From the NCBI RefSeq assembly GCF_002803075.1, contig NZ_NNBK01000001.1, positions 62,001-126,000 on the forward strand: a stretch of DNA of 64,000 bases. The letters are read 5' to 3'. The notes below the pieces were generated by a model that was given only the letters and a program-made list of their open reading frames with translations, searched no databases and was not told the origin of the DNA. Source of the stretch: Streptomyces sp. CB01373 (GTDB lineage: Bacteria; Actinomycetota; Actinomycetes; Streptomycetales; Streptomycetaceae). Positions 53,533 to 64,000 of this stretch are shown here, in pieces; position 1 is the first letter of the stretch, and each line of letters opens with the position of its first letter. The translations under genes and the position numbers were made by a program.

Positions 53533-54383
53533 AGCGCTCCTCGCATCTGCTCCAGCAGGCTCCGGGAATCCTCCGGAGTGAGGGCCTGCGAACGCAGTTT
53601 CGCATAGCGCATGTGGAGAACACTGATCGTTTTCGGATCGACGGCGAACCGGCCTCCCCGTTGCGCCTCGCAGTATGCGAACCACTCGTTCTCGGGACTT
53701 TCCGCGAGACGGATGGGTCCGTCGAGGCAGGCGTGAGCGCCGTGGCTCATCGGCATCACTTGGAATTCCAGGTTGCGCGGTGCGGTGGCTTCCAGGATGT
53801 GGTCGATCTGCTGGCGCATCACCCGTCCTCCGCCGGCTGCCCGCCGAAGGACGTGCTCCTCCACGATGAAGCTGAACACCGTGTTGGGCCGCTCGGCGAA
53901 CAATGACTGTCGCTCCAGGCGGGCTGTGGTCATCGCTTCGATCTCCGGGTCGGCGAGCACGGGCAGCCGTACGCTGAACAACCCGCGTGCGTACGCCTCT
54001 GTCTGCAGAAGCCCTGGTACGACCCGGTTCTCGAAGGTGTACAAGCTGATCGCCTGCTCCTCCAGCTCCGCCCACTGGCGGAACCAGGACGCCAGCCCCT
54101 TCTCCCGGCCGACGTGCTTGTACACGCCCTTCAGCGCGCCGAAGGCGTCCAGGACCTCCTCCGCGCGCTCGACGAAGACGCGGGGTGGGAAGCGTCGGCC
54201 CTGTTCGATCGACGCCACGGTTCCCGGCTGGTAGCCGACGAGCGGGGCGTAGTCCTCCAGGGTGTAGCCCGCTCGTTTACGGAAGGCCTTGTGCGCCGCG
54301 CCGAACGCCTTCATGCTGTCCGACGGTTCGGGCTCGCCGGTGGTCGTGGTCGTGGCCGTGTTGGTGCTGGTGGTTTCGGTCAT
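53529..54383 (-). CDS. XRE-family regulator with DUF5753
   Basis: A 284-residue DNA-binding protein. The HTH lies at about residues 30-60 (FRKRAGYTLEDYAPLVGYQPGTVASIEQG). The DUF5753 region follows, with YTFENRVVPGLLQTEAYARGLF, ARLERQSLF and NTVFSFIVEEHVLRR. The low-complexity start (TSTNTATTTTTG) is uncertain; an internal start is possible. Pairs of this type with DUF397 partners are abundant in Streptomyces. It is divergent from an HATPase gene, also the usual third member of such clusters. Confidence 0.9.
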   Translation of the reverse strand: MTETTSTNTATTTTTGEPEPSDSMKAFGAAHKAFRKRAGYTLEDYAPLVGYQPGTVASIEQGRRFPPRVFVERAEEVLDAFGALKGVYKHVGREKGLASWFRQWAELEEQAISLYTFENRVVPGLLQTEAYARGLFSVRLPVLADPEIEAMTTARLERQSLFAERPNTVFSFIVEEHVLRRAAGGGRVMRQQIDHILEATAPRNLEFQVMPMSHGAHACLDGPIRLAESPENEWFAYCEAQRGGRFAVDPKTISVLHMRYAKLRSQALTPEDSRSLLEQMRGAL

Positions 54384-54542
54384 GGCAGGTACCCCCCGAG
54401 TCCGCTGAAGTTTCCAACCTCGCGAGGGCTCCCAGGGTCACGCCCCGTGACGCTCACAGTCCATGCCGTGAACTCCTACAGTGCGCAGCGTACGAGCGCC
54501 GTGACTGGTTCGGCCCGGGTGACCTGCGGAACCTTTCGGGCC

Positions 54543-56286
<1,744 letters not shown>

Positions 56287-56380
56287 TCACGGCCTCCGTG
56301 CGGGGGACCCGGCACGACCTGCGCGCGAGCGTAGGCATACCGTGAGAAGTCGTACACGCGAGTCGGGAGGAGACAACGGG

Positions 56381-57721
56381 ATGGGCAGCCGTACCGAGCT
56401 GGTCGAGGATCTGATGGAGCGCTTCCCGCATGTGCCGCGGGAGGCCGTCTTCAAGGAGGATCTGCTCCGCGGCGGCGTGGCCTTCGACCCGTCCGCGCTC
56501 AGTGACAACGAGAGCGGTGAGGTCAAGCCGAAGTCGTACTTCATCTTCTCCTTCGACCACGGCACGCTGCCCGAGCTGGGGGAGGCCGCGCTGCGGCGGC
56601 CGCCGGAGGAGATCATCCTCACCGGCGGACCGTACGACCTGCGGCGGACCGTCGTCTCCGTACGGGTGAATCCCGCCTCGCCCTACCGCGTCGCCGCCGA
56701 CGACGAGGGGCTGCTCGGGCTCTACCTGGACGGGAAGCGGATCGCCGACGTCGGTGTGCCGCCCATGCCCGAGTACTACCGGCACACGCTGTCCAACGGG
56801 AAGTCCGTGATGGAGGTCGCCCCGACCATCCAGTGGGGCTACCTGATCTACCTCACCGTCTTCCGGGTCTGCCAGTACTTCGGCGCCAAGGAGGAGTGCC
56901 AGTACTGCGACATCAACCACAACTGGCGCCAGCACAAGGCGGCCGGCCGGCCCTATACCGGCGTCAAGGACGTCGAGGAGGTCCTGGAGGCGCTGGAGAT
57001 CATCGACCGGTACGACACCCAGAAGGCGTCCACCGCCTACACCCTTACCGGTGGCGCCGTCACCTCCAAGGTGGCGGGCCGCGACGAGGCCGACTTCTAC
57101 GGCCACTACGCCAAGGCCATCGAGGAGCGCTTCCCCGGCCGCTGGATCGGCAAGGTCGTCGCGCAGGCGCTGCCGAAGCCGGACGTGCAGCGGTTCAAGG
57201 ACTACGGCGTGCAGATCTACCACCCCAACTTCGAGGTGTGGGACCGCCGTCTGTTCGAGCTGTACTGCCCGGGCAAGGAGCGCTACGTCGGCCGCGACGA
57301 GTGGCACCGCCGCATCCTGGACTCCGCCGAGGTGTTCGGCGCGCGCAACGTGATCCCCAACTTCGTCGCGGGCGTGGAGATGGCCGAGCCGTTCGGCTTC
57401 ACGACCGTCGACGAGGCCATCGCGTCCACCACCGAGGGCCTGCGCTTCTTCATGTCGCACGGCATCACGCCCCGCTTCACCACGTGGTGCCCGGAGCCCA
57501 CCACCCCGCTCGGCAAGGCCAACCCGCAGGGCGCGCCGCTGGAGTACCACATCCGGCTCCTGGAGGCCTACCGCGCCACGATGGACGACTTCGGTCTCTC
57601 CTCGCCCCCCGGCTACGGGCCGCCCGGCCCCGGCCACGCGGTGTTCTCGGTCAGCTCCTTCATGGACAGCCTGCCGGCGGCGGAGGAGACGCCCCAGGAG
57701 ACCGAGGGGGCGGCGAAGTAG
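56381..57721 (+). CDS. Radical SAM protein with CX8CX2C cluster motif
   Basis: A 446-residue protein that I assign to the radical SAM superfamily. The candidate cluster cysteines are C164, C173 and C176 (VCQYFGAKEECQYCDI), i.e. CX8CX2C instead of the usual CX3CX2C. They are preceded by a hydrophobic strand WGYLIYLTVFR and followed by barrel-like segments ASTAYTLTGGAVTS (a GGE-like Gly pair) and YGVQIYHPNFEVWD. The N-terminal 150 residues (YFIFSFDHGTLPELGEAAL) form a separate domain. No precursor peptide gene is obvious nearby. The start ATG 56381 has GGGAGGAG nine bases upstream. The reaction is unknown. Confidence 0.75.
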   Translation: MGSRTELVEDLMERFPHVPREAVFKEDLLRGGVAFDPSALSDNESGEVKPKSYFIFSFDHGTLPELGEAALRRPPEEIILTGGPYDLRRTVVSVRVNPASPYRVAADDEGLLGLYLDGKRIADVGVPPMPEYYRHTLSNGKSVMEVAPTIQWGYLIYLTVFRVCQYFGAKEECQYCDINHNWRQHKAAGRPYTGVKDVEEVLEALEIIDRYDTQKASTAYTLTGGAVTSKVAGRDEADFYGHYAKAIEERFPGRWIGKVVAQALPKPDVQRFKDYGVQIYHPNFEVWDRRLFELYCPGKERYVGRDEWHRRILDSAEVFGARNVIPNFVAGVEMAEPFGFTTVDEAIASTTEGLRFFMSHGITPRFTTWCPEPTTPLGKANPQGAPLEYHIRLLEAYRATMDDFGLSSPPGYGPPGPGHAVFSVSSFMDSLPAAEETPQETEGAAK

Positions 57722-57936
57722 CCGTCAGCCACGCGTTTTCGGGTCCCGTGAGTCGATTGGGGGCTTCGGTCCGTACTACGGAGCGGAGTTGAGGACCACG
57801 GGATCCGTCACGACAATTGCATACGTGGCTTGTCAGTTGTGTCAAAGGCGTGAAAAGCTCGTGCTCTACCCCGAGGTGCCCCCCAACTTCTCCCTGAGCG
57901 CAGAGAGTTGACCTCGCCCGTGGATGCAGGAGACCC

Positions 57937-59529
57937 ATGCCCGACCTGCCGAGCTCCAAGGACGCGACCGAGGCCGCGCTGCTTGCCGAGTGCTGGGACG
58001 CCGTGCTCTCCTACGCCGACCTGTGCACGGCCGGCTCCGGCGAGGCCGGGCAACTCGCCGCGGAGGCCTTCGCGGCGGGCCTGCGCGAGGTCCGGGCCGC
58101 CGAGGCCGACGAGTCCCGGGGCCGCCGTACGCCCCGGCTGCCCGCGATCCCGCTGACGCTGGCCGCCGTGCGCACCACCGCCGCGTCCTGGGAGGCCGAC
58201 GGACTCGGCGACCGGCTCGTTCCGGACCTGCGCCTGTGGCTCAACTCCGACCAGGCCGCCCGCTGGACCGGCCCGCCGCCGCGTCGCCCGCTCGCCCTGC
58301 GCACCCTGCGGGACCTCCAGGAGCCGGACGCCAGGCTCCTGTGGCTGGCCGAGGTGGAGGCGCTGCCGTCGACCGTGGTGGCCCGCCGGCTGGGCCTGGA
58401 CCCCGCGCGGGTGTCCGAGGAACTCGACCAGGTGCGGACCCTGTTCCGGGACCGCTGCCGCCGCAACCACCTCGACACCCCGATGGACGCGGAGTGCCGC
58501 GGCTACGCCGGGCTGCTGGACGCGGTCACCCGCCCCGCGGCCGCCGCCGGGACCCCCGAGGACCTCTCCCGGCACCTCGCCACCTGCGAGGGGTGCGCGC
58601 AGGCCGCCGCCTGTCTGCGGCCGCACGGCGGCCAACTGCCCGCCGCGCTGGCCGGCGGAGTCATCGGCTGGGGCGGCCTCGCCTACCTGGAGCGCCGCCG
58701 CCGGGCCGCCGAGGTGCGCCTCGGCGCCCGCCGCCCCGCGGCGGCGGACAACGGCGGGGAGCCGCAGCAGGGCGCCGCGCGGGCGCGGATCGTGCGCGGC
58801 GGCCTGCTCGCCGCCGCGGTCGCCCTGTCCGGGCTGGCGCTGGCCGTGTCGATGATGCCGTTCGGCGGCTCCGCGAACGACGACGCACACGACGACAACG
58901 CCCGCAGGCCGGTCACCGACGGCCGTCCGGCCCTCGACCCGGACGCCGGCCCGCCCGCCGCCGAGCCCCTGCCGTCCGCCTCCGCCTCCGTCGCGGCCTC
59001 GGCGTCCGCGGCCCACGAGTCGTCCGCGAGCGGCGCGGCGACCCGGTCAGGACGTGAGAACCCCGACCCGGAACCGCAGGGCACCGCCTCGGCCACCGCC
59101 GACGGGGGCGACTCGCCCGACCCGGGGTCCGACGCCTCCGGTACGGGCGGTACGGGCTCCGGCGGTACCGGGTCCGGCGGCACGGGAACCGGCGGGCCGG
59201 ACAGCGGCGGGACAGGGGTCTGCCGGGTCGACTACGACCAGACGTACCAGTGGACCGACGGCTTCCAGGCCAAGGTCACCGTCACCACCGCACGCTCCCT
59301 GGACGCCTGGCGCGTCGCCTGGTCCTTCGCCGACGGGCAGCGGGTCGGCCAGATGTGGGACGCGACCGTCGCCCAGAGCGGCTCCCGCGTCACGGCCACC
59401 GCCGCCGAGTACAACAAGTCCGTCCCCGCGAACGGCACCCTGTCCTTCGGCTTCCTCGGCACCTGGCAGGGGCGCAACTCCGCGCCGTACGACTTCACGC
59501 TCAACGGGCACAGCTGCGCGACGGGCTGA
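57937..59529 (+). CDS. Transmembrane protein with sigma-like/zinc-finger cytoplasmic part and extracellular CBM2
   Basis: A 530-residue protein. Residues 10-60 and 130-175 resemble degenerate sigma-70 regions 2 and 4 (LAECWDAVLSYADLC; LPSTVVARRLGLDPARVSEE). Residues 213-220 are HLATCEGC, the H-x3-C-x2-C core of zf-HC2 anti-sigma factors, with C187 nearby as a possible ligand. One clear membrane helix follows at 286-308 (IVRGGLLAAAVALSGLALAV), then a long Ser/Ala/Asp and Gly/Thr linker (310-427), and a CBM2 cellulose-binding module (429-528) closed by Cys429 and Cys527. The expected topology puts the CBM outside. Start ATG 57937 after AGGAGA. A cellulose-sensing regulator is my inference. Confidence 0.85.
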   Translation: MPDLPSSKDATEAALLAECWDAVLSYADLCTAGSGEAGQLAAEAFAAGLREVRAAEADESRGRRTPRLPAIPLTLAAVRTTAASWEADGLGDRLVPDLRLWLNSDQAARWTGPPPRRPLALRTLRDLQEPDARLLWLAEVEALPSTVVARRLGLDPARVSEELDQVRTLFRDRCRRNHLDTPMDAECRGYAGLLDAVTRPAAAAGTPEDLSRHLATCEGCAQAAACLRPHGGQLPAALAGGVIGWGGLAYLERRRRAAEVRLGARRPAAADNGGEPQQGAARARIVRGGLLAAAVALSGLALAVSMMPFGGSANDDAHDDNARRPVTDGRPALDPDAGPPAAEPLPSASASVAASASAAHESSASGAATRSGRENPDPEPQGTASATADGGDSPDPGSDASGTGGTGSGGTGSGGTGTGGPDSGGTGVCRVDYDQTYQWTDGFQAKVTVTTARSLDAWRVAWSFADGQRVGQMWDATVAQSGSRVTATAAEYNKSVPANGTLSFGFLGTWQGRNSAPYDFTLNGHSCATG

Positions 59530-59709
59530 CCCGGGGCCCGCGAACGGCCCGGCGGCCCGGCGCCCGGCGACCTGGCTCGTGGAGTGACCCGAACGGCCCT
59601 GTCGGGCACCCGGGAGGGACATGGAGGGTGGGACCGTGTGCCACCGGCACGCGGTATCCCCACCCGCACGCGGTACCCCGACCGCTGTCCCGCCCCGGAA
59701 GGAAACCCG

Positions 59710-62094
59710 ATGTCCGTCGAGACGCAGCAGGCAGCCGCCGGACTCACGGACGAGGAGCTCGCCACGCTGGACGCCCACTGGCGTGCCGCGAACTACCTCT
59801 CCGTCGGCCAGATCTACCTCATGGGCAACCCGCTGCTGGCCGAACCGCTGCGCCCGGAACACATCAAGCCGCGCCTGCTCGGCCACTGGGGCACCTCGCC
59901 CGGCCTCAACCTGGTCCACACCCACCTCAACCGCGTCATCAAGGCCCGCGACCTGAACGCCCTGTGCGTCTGGGGCCCCGGCCACGGCGGGCCCGCCGTA
60001 CTGGCCAACTCCTGGCTGGAGGGCTCGTACACCGAGACCTACCCGGACATCACCCGGGACGCCTCCGGCATGGCGCGGCTGTTCAAGCAGTTCTCCTTCC
60101 CCGGCGGGGTGCCCAGCCACGTCGCCCCCGAGACGCCGGGCTCCATCCACGAGGGCGGCGAACTCGGCTACTCCCTCTCCCACGCCTACGGCGCCGCGCT
60201 CGACAACCCGGATCTGGTCGTCGCCTGCGTCGTCGGCGACGGCGAGGCGGAGACCGGCCCGCTGGCCGCGTCCTGGCACTCCAACAAGTTCCTCGACCCG
60301 GTCCACGACGGAGCGGTCCTGCCGGTCCTGCACCTCAACGGCTACAAGATCGCCAACCCGACCGTCCTGGCCCGCCTCCCCGAGGCGGAACTCGACGAAC
60401 TGCTCCGCGGCTACGGCCACGACCCGGTCCACGTCACCGGCGACGACCCGGCCGCCGTGCACCGCGCCATGGCCGCGGCCATGGACGCCGCCCTCGACCG
60501 CATCGCCGCCCTCCAGCGCGCCGCCCGTACCGACGGCGCCACCGAGCGGCCCCGCTGGCCCATGATCGTGCTGCGCACCCCCAAGGGCTGGACCGGACCC
60601 GCCGAGGTCGACGGGGTGCCCGTGGAGGGCACCTGGCGCGCCCACCAGGTCCCGCTGGCCGGCGTCCGGGACAACCCCGAGCACCTGCGGCAGCTGGAGC
60701 GGTGGCTGCGCTCGTACCGCCCCGAGGAGCTGTTCGACGAGCACGGCGCCCCGCGCCCCGCCGTGCTGGACTGCGTCCCGCACGGCACCCGCCGCCTCGG
60801 CGCCACCCCGCACGCCAACGGCGGCCTCCTGCTGCGCGAACTGCCGCTGCCCCCGCTGGAGAAGTACGCCGTCGAGGTCGACAAGCCCGGCGCCACCCTG
60901 CACGAGCCCACCCGCGTCCTCGGCGACCTGCTCGAGGACGTCATGGCCGCCACCACCGACCGGCGCGACTTCCGGCTCGTCGGCCCCGACGAGACCGCCT
61001 CCAACCGCCTGCAGGCCGTCTACGGCGCCAGCGGCAAGGCCTGGCAGGCCCTGACCCTGCCCGTGGACGAGCACCTCGACCCGCACGGCCGGGTGATGGA
61101 GATCCTGTCCGAGCACACCTGCCAGGGCTGGCTGGAGGGCTACCTCCTCACCGGCCGGCACGGACTGTTCTCCTGCTACGAGGCCTTCGTGCACATCGTC
61201 GACTCGATGGTCAACCAGCACATCAAATGGCTGCGCACCACCCGCCGGCTGCCCTGGCGGGCCCCCATCGCCTCGTTCAACTACCTGCTGACCTCGCACG
61301 TGTGGCGCCAGGACCACAACGGCTTCTCCCACCAGGACCCCGGCTTCGTCGACCACATCCTGAACAAGAGCCCCGAAGCGGTCCGGGTCTACTTCCCGCC
61401 GGACGCCAACACCCTGCTCTCCGTGGCCGACCACACGTTGCGCAGCCGCGACTACGTCAACGTGATCGTCGCCGGCAAGCAGCCCTGCTTCGACTGGCTC
61501 TCCATGGAGCAGGCCACGGTGCACTGCGCGCGCGGCGCCGGCATCTGGGACTGGGCCGGCACCGAGGACGGCACCCGCGAACCGGACGTCGTGCTGGCCT
61601 GCGCGGGCGACGTGCCGACCCAGGAGGTGCTGGCCGCCGCCCAGCTGCTGCGCCGGCACCTGCCCGACCTGGCCGTGCGCGTGGTCAACGTCGTCGACAT
61701 CGCCCGGCTGCTGCCCAGCGAGGAGCACCCGCACGGGATGACCGACTTCGAGTACGACGGCCTGTTCACCCCGGACAAGCCGGTGATCTTCGCCTACCAC
61801 GGCTACCCGTGGCTGATCCATCGCCTGGCCTACCGGCGGGCAGGCCACTCCCACCTGCACGTACGCGGCTACAAGGAGATCGGCACCACGACCACGCCGT
61901 TCGACATGGTGGTCAGCAACGACCTGGACCGCTACCGCCTGGTCATGGACGTCATCGACCGCGTCCCCGGCCTCGCGGTGCGCGCCGCCGCCGTCCGCCA
62001 GCGCATGGAGGACACCCGGCTGCGCCACCACGCCTGGATCCGGGAGCACGGCGTGGACCTGCCCGAGGTGGCGGACTGGTCCTGGGACGGCTGA
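59710..62094 (+). CDS. xfp: Phosphoketolase (xylulose-5-P/fructose-6-P)
   Basis: A 794-residue TPP enzyme splitting xylulose-5-phosphate or fructose-6-phosphate to acetyl phosphate. Motifs: [29 protein letters not shown], the TPP-binding [28 protein letters not shown] and [16 protein letters not shown]. Full family length. Start ATG 59710 with GGAAGGAA. It probably supplies acetyl phosphate/ATP under low oxygen, in line with the DevR-type regulator and Acg-type gene that follow. Confidence 0.96.
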   Translation: MSVETQQAAAGLTDEELATLDAHWRAANYLSVGQIYLMGNPLLAEPLRPEHIKPRLLGHWGTSPGLNLVHTHLNRVIKARDLNALCVWGPGHGGPAVLANSWLEGSYTETYPDITRDASGMARLFKQFSFPGGVPSHVAPETPGSIHEGGELGYSLSHAYGAALDNPDLVVACVVGDGEAETGPLAASWHSNKFLDPVHDGAVLPVLHLNGYKIANPTVLARLPEAELDELLRGYGHDPVHVTGDDPAAVHRAMAAAMDAALDRIAALQRAARTDGATERPRWPMIVLRTPKGWTGPAEVDGVPVEGTWRAHQVPLAGVRDNPEHLRQLERWLRSYRPEELFDEHGAPRPAVLDCVPHGTRRLGATPHANGGLLLRELPLPPLEKYAVEVDKPGATLHEPTRVLGDLLEDVMAATTDRRDFRLVGPDETASNRLQAVYGASGKAWQALTLPVDEHLDPHGRVMEILSEHTCQGWLEGYLLTGRHGLFSCYEAFVHIVDSMVNQHIKWLRTTRRLPWRAPIASFNYLLTSHVWRQDHNGFSHQDPGFVDHILNKSPEAVRVYFPPDANTLLSVADHTLRSRDYVNVIVAGKQPCFDWLSMEQATVHCARGAGIWDWAGTEDGTREPDVVLACAGDVPTQEVLAAAQLLRRHLPDLAVRVVNVVDIARLLPSEEHPHGMTDFEYDGLFTPDKPVIFAYHGYPWLIHRLAYRRAGHSHLHVRGYKEIGTTTTPFDMVVSNDLDRYRLVMDVIDRVPGLAVRAAAVRQRMEDTRLRHHAWIREHGVDLPEVADWSWDG

Positions 62095-62150
62095 CCGGGG
62101 ACGTTCCCGCCTCCGGCGCGCGGGGCGGCGGACAGGATCCCATCACGGGC

Positions 62151-62188
62151 GTGCGCGGACCAGGGCCGACCGGCCCTGGTCCGCGCAC
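62151..62188. terminator. Perfect 18-base inverted repeat between phosphoketolase and regulator
   Basis: GTGCGCGGACCAGGGCCG (62151-62168) is exactly complementary to 62171-62188 with AC between. It is well placed as a terminator for xfp. Its centre, GGGCCGACCGGCCC, is itself a near-palindromic protein-binding-like core 54 bases before the response-regulator start, so an operator role for that gene is possible. Confidence 0.65.
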
Positions 62189-62241
62189 GTGCTTCGGGGA
62201 AGGATTCTTGAGGCAAGCCGACACATCACAAGGAGCGACCG

Positions 62242-62931
62242 ATGGCGGACCGTGAGCAGGCCGGACCGGACACCCCGATCCGGGTCTTCCTCCTCGACGA
62301 CCACGAGGTGGTACGGCGCGGGGTGCACGACCTGCTGAACGACGAACCGGACATCACGGTGGTGGGCGAGGCCGCCACCGCCGACCAGGCCCTGGTGCGC
62401 GTACCCGCCCTGCGCCCGGACGTGGCGGTGCTCGACGTGCGCCTGCCGGACGGCGACGGCGTGACCGTCTGCCGCGAGCTGCGCTCCCGCCTGCCGGAAC
62501 TGGCCTGTCTGATGCTGACCTCGTTCGACGACGAGGAGGCACTGCTGGACTCGATCATGGCGGGCGCCTCCGGCTATGTGCTGAAGCAGATCCGGGGCTC
62601 GGACCTGGTCTCGGCGGTGCGCACCGTGGCGAGCGGCCAGTCGCTGCTCGACCCCAGCGCCACCACGAAGCTGATGGCCCGGCTGCGCGGCGGACAGCAG
62701 CCGCGGGAGGAGCCGGACACGCTGCCCGGACTGACCGACCGGGAACGGGAGATCCTGGCCCTGATCGGCGAGGGCCTGACCAACCGCCAGATCGGCCAGC
62801 GCCTCTACCTGGCCGAGAAGACGGTGAAGAACCACATCTCCCGCCTGCTCGCCAAGCTCGGCGTGGAGCGGCGCATCCAGGCCGCCGTCATCGCCACCCA
62901 GGCCAAGGACCGGCTGCGCGGAACCTCCTGA
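62242..62931 (+). CDS. NarL/LuxR-family response regulator, DevR/OsdR-like
   Basis: A 229-residue two-component regulator: receiver domain with the phospho-acceptor Asp65 ([11 protein letters not shown]), acidic pair [11 protein letters not shown] and Lys in GYVLKQIRG, then a LuxR HTH ([41 protein letters not shown]). The wording [25 protein letters not shown] is that of DevR/DosR and Streptomyces OsdR, hypoxia/redox dormancy regulators. No sensor kinase is in the window. The neighbours phosphoketolase and an Acg-type nitroreductase are typical members of such regulons. Confidence 0.88.
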   Translation: MADREQAGPDTPIRVFLLDDHEVVRRGVHDLLNDEPDITVVGEAATADQALVRVPALRPDVAVLDVRLPDGDGVTVCRELRSRLPELACLMLTSFDDEEALLDSIMAGASGYVLKQIRGSDLVSAVRTVASGQSLLDPSATTKLMARLRGGQQPREEPDTLPGLTDREREILALIGEGLTNRQIGQRLYLAEKTVKNHISRLLAKLGVERRIQAAVIATQAKDRLRGTS

Positions 62932-63315
62932 CCTGGGGGAGGAGGACGGGCAGACCCCCGGTCGGCGGCCCGGCCACCCGAATGGACTGGCGCGGCGGCT
63001 GCCAGGAGCGGCGCACACCCCCGGCCGGGGCGCGGCGGACAGAAATGGACGGGAAGGACAATCCACTTCTCGCGGATCCTGATTGCGCGGTGCGCGGTTT
63101 TTCACCGCTTCCCCGCGTCTTCCGGTCCTTCCCGTCACTCCCATGACACCACACGGGCCGTCGCCGCACCAGGGCCGTCCGGCCCCGGCGGCCGGCCCCG
63201 GCCCAGGTCGGGACCTGCGGGCCCTGCCGAGGGCCCGCTGAGCCCTTCCGGCCCGGCCGGCCGGCGACGGAGGGTGGGCGGGGAAGCGACCAGGGAGCCC
63301 ACGGGAGGAGCCGTC
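62932..63315. other. Intergenic region with dyads upstream of the Acg-type gene
   Basis: No gene is supported here. Two perfect dyads lie 80-110 bases before the Acg-type start: CAGGTC-GG-GACCTG (63204-63217) and GGGCCCT-GCCG-AGGGCCC (63219-63236). Their GGGxC/GxCCC look and position suit regulator binding sites, possibly for the DevR-like protein; a terminator for the regulator gene is the alternative. Confidence 0.4.
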
Positions 63316-64000
63316 ATGCGGACACCGGTAGTCGACGCGACCACCCTGGAGAGCCTGCTGTACTCGGCCGTGGCGGCTCCGTCGATCCACAACACCCAGC
63401 CCTGGCGGTTCGGCCTGGACGCCGGCACCCGGTCCATCCACGTCCGCGCGGATCCACGGTCCCTGCCGCTGACCGATCCGGTGCGGCGCGCCCAGCACCT
63501 CTCCGTGGGCGCGGCCGTCCTCAACCTGCGGGTCGCCGCGGCCCACCTCGGCTGGGACCCCCTCGTGACGCTCCTGCCCGACCCGGGCGACCCCGGCCTG
63601 CTGGCCACCGTCCGGCTGTTCGTGGCGGCACCGGACGCGCAGCCGTCGTACCGCGGCCTGTACGACGCGATCGCGCGCCGGCACACCAGCCGGATGCCGT
63701 TCACCGGGCGGCCGGTGCCGGAGCACATCGTGCTGGAGATGGCCAAGGCGGCCCGGATCGAGGGGGCCCACCTGGACGTACCCGACTTCGCCGGCACCCG
63801 GCGGCTGCTGAGCCTGACCGCGCAGGCCGAGGCGCGCAACGCCGCCGACCCGGCCCGTACCGCCGAGACCAGGGCCTGGGTCAACGCGCCGGACACCCCC
63901 TTCCCGCACGGCATTCCGCTCACCTCGCTGGGCCCGCGGGACACGGCCGGGCGGATGCCCGTGCGGGACTTCACCGGCCCGCTGCCGGGACTGCGTCCGC
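63316..64000 (+). CDS. Acg-family FMN-binding nitroreductase-like protein (cut by window edge)
   Basis: The frame opens at ATG 63316 behind GGGAGGAG and stays open to the end of the window (228 codons). It begins MRTPVVDATTLESLLYSAV, then APSIHNTQPWRFG, the FMN-binding start of nitroreductases, and RAQHLSVGAAVLNLRVAA, IARRHTSRMPFTGR follow as in mycobacterial Acg proteins, which are DosR-induced. Acg proteins store FMN rather than acting as standard nitroreductases. Location next to a DevR-like regulator supports the assignment. Confidence 0.88.
   Translation, partial: MRTPVVDATTLESLLYSAVAAPSIHNTQPWRFGLDAGTRSIHVRADPRSLPLTDPVRRAQHLSVGAAVLNLRVAAAHLGWDPLVTLLPDPGDPGLLATVRLFVAAPDAQPSYRGLYDAIARRHTSRMPFTGRPVPEHIVLEMAKAARIEGAHLDVPDFAGTRRLLSLTAQAEARNAADPARTAETRAWVNAPDTPFPHGIPLTSLGPRDTAGRMPVRDFTGPLPGLRP

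Noticed and set aside
59047..62049. 1000-codon minus-strand open frame
   Set aside because: It is antisense to the clear phosphoketolase gene, and its translation is low-complexity Gly/Val/Asp with no recognisable fold.

Overview
The window is chromosomal DNA of a Streptomyces. Base composition is very GC-rich with strong third-position GC bias, many starts are GTG, and many genes meet in ATGA overlaps. The gene set is typical of the genus: a Streptomyces subtilisin inhibitor, a SAV2148-family HEPN protein, an Rv2466c-like mycothiol-dependent reductase, an XRE/DUF5753 plus DUF397 pair, a DUF1707-FHA protein, and CBM2-tailed cellulose enzymes with a CebR-type operator. All family names come from reading translated motifs by eye; no database search was run.

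Layout. 0-8 kb: trehalose/glycogen genes on the minus strand (treZ, cut by the left edge; treY; glgX), interrupted by an FHA protein, a secreted protease inhibitor and an M14 peptidase. 8.4-11.1 kb: the SAV2148 gene, then a DnaQ-like exonuclease and a lipoprotein that look inserted. The first 31 codons of a second, truncated exonuclease are still visible ahead of the intact one. 11.2-19.2 kb: phosphotransferase and macrolide glycosyltransferase (divergent, with a palindromic operator in the promoter spacer), MMPL transporter, DUF1697, aldo/keto reductase, ketopantoate-reductase-like enzyme, and a mycothiol reductase with a frameshift at a run of seven C.

19.4-29 kb is one minus-strand sulfur-assimilation operon. 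In transcription order it has a 27-codon Cys-containing leader peptide with attenuator-like hairpins, sulfite reductase, a small zinc-ribbon protein, cysH, cysC, cysD, cysN, ssuA, ssuB, ssuC and a sirohydrochlorin chelatase. Together these cover sulfate activation, reduction to sulfide, siroheme supply and sulfonate import. A palindromic repeat sits in frame inside the zinc-ribbon gene.

29-40 kb: ordinary chromosomal genes (GNAT, secreted protein, frameshifted GAF regulator, AidB-like dehydrogenase, YihY, ThuA, carboxylesterase, homocysteine methyltransferase). 39.9-49.6 kb is an accessory patch: a HigBA-type toxin-antitoxin pair, fragments of IS5, IS701 and IS481 transposases and of a serine recombinase, truncated hydrolase, MFS and protease pieces, a quinone oxidoreductase with divergent ArsR regulator, and an erythromycin esterase with a divergent double-MerR regulator.

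49.6-59.5 kb carries a polysaccharide theme: an AA10 LPMO and a GH12 endoglucanase in one operon behind a CebR box, then alditol oxidase, a radical SAM protein with an unusual CX8CX2C cluster motif, and a membrane protein joining a sigma-like/zinc-finger cytoplasmic part to an extracellular CBM2. I consider that last protein the best candidate for a new system (a one-piece cellulose sensor). 59.7-64 kb: phosphoketolase, a DevR/OsdR-like response regulator and the start of an Acg-type nitroreductase, a combination that suggests a hypoxia/dormancy module.
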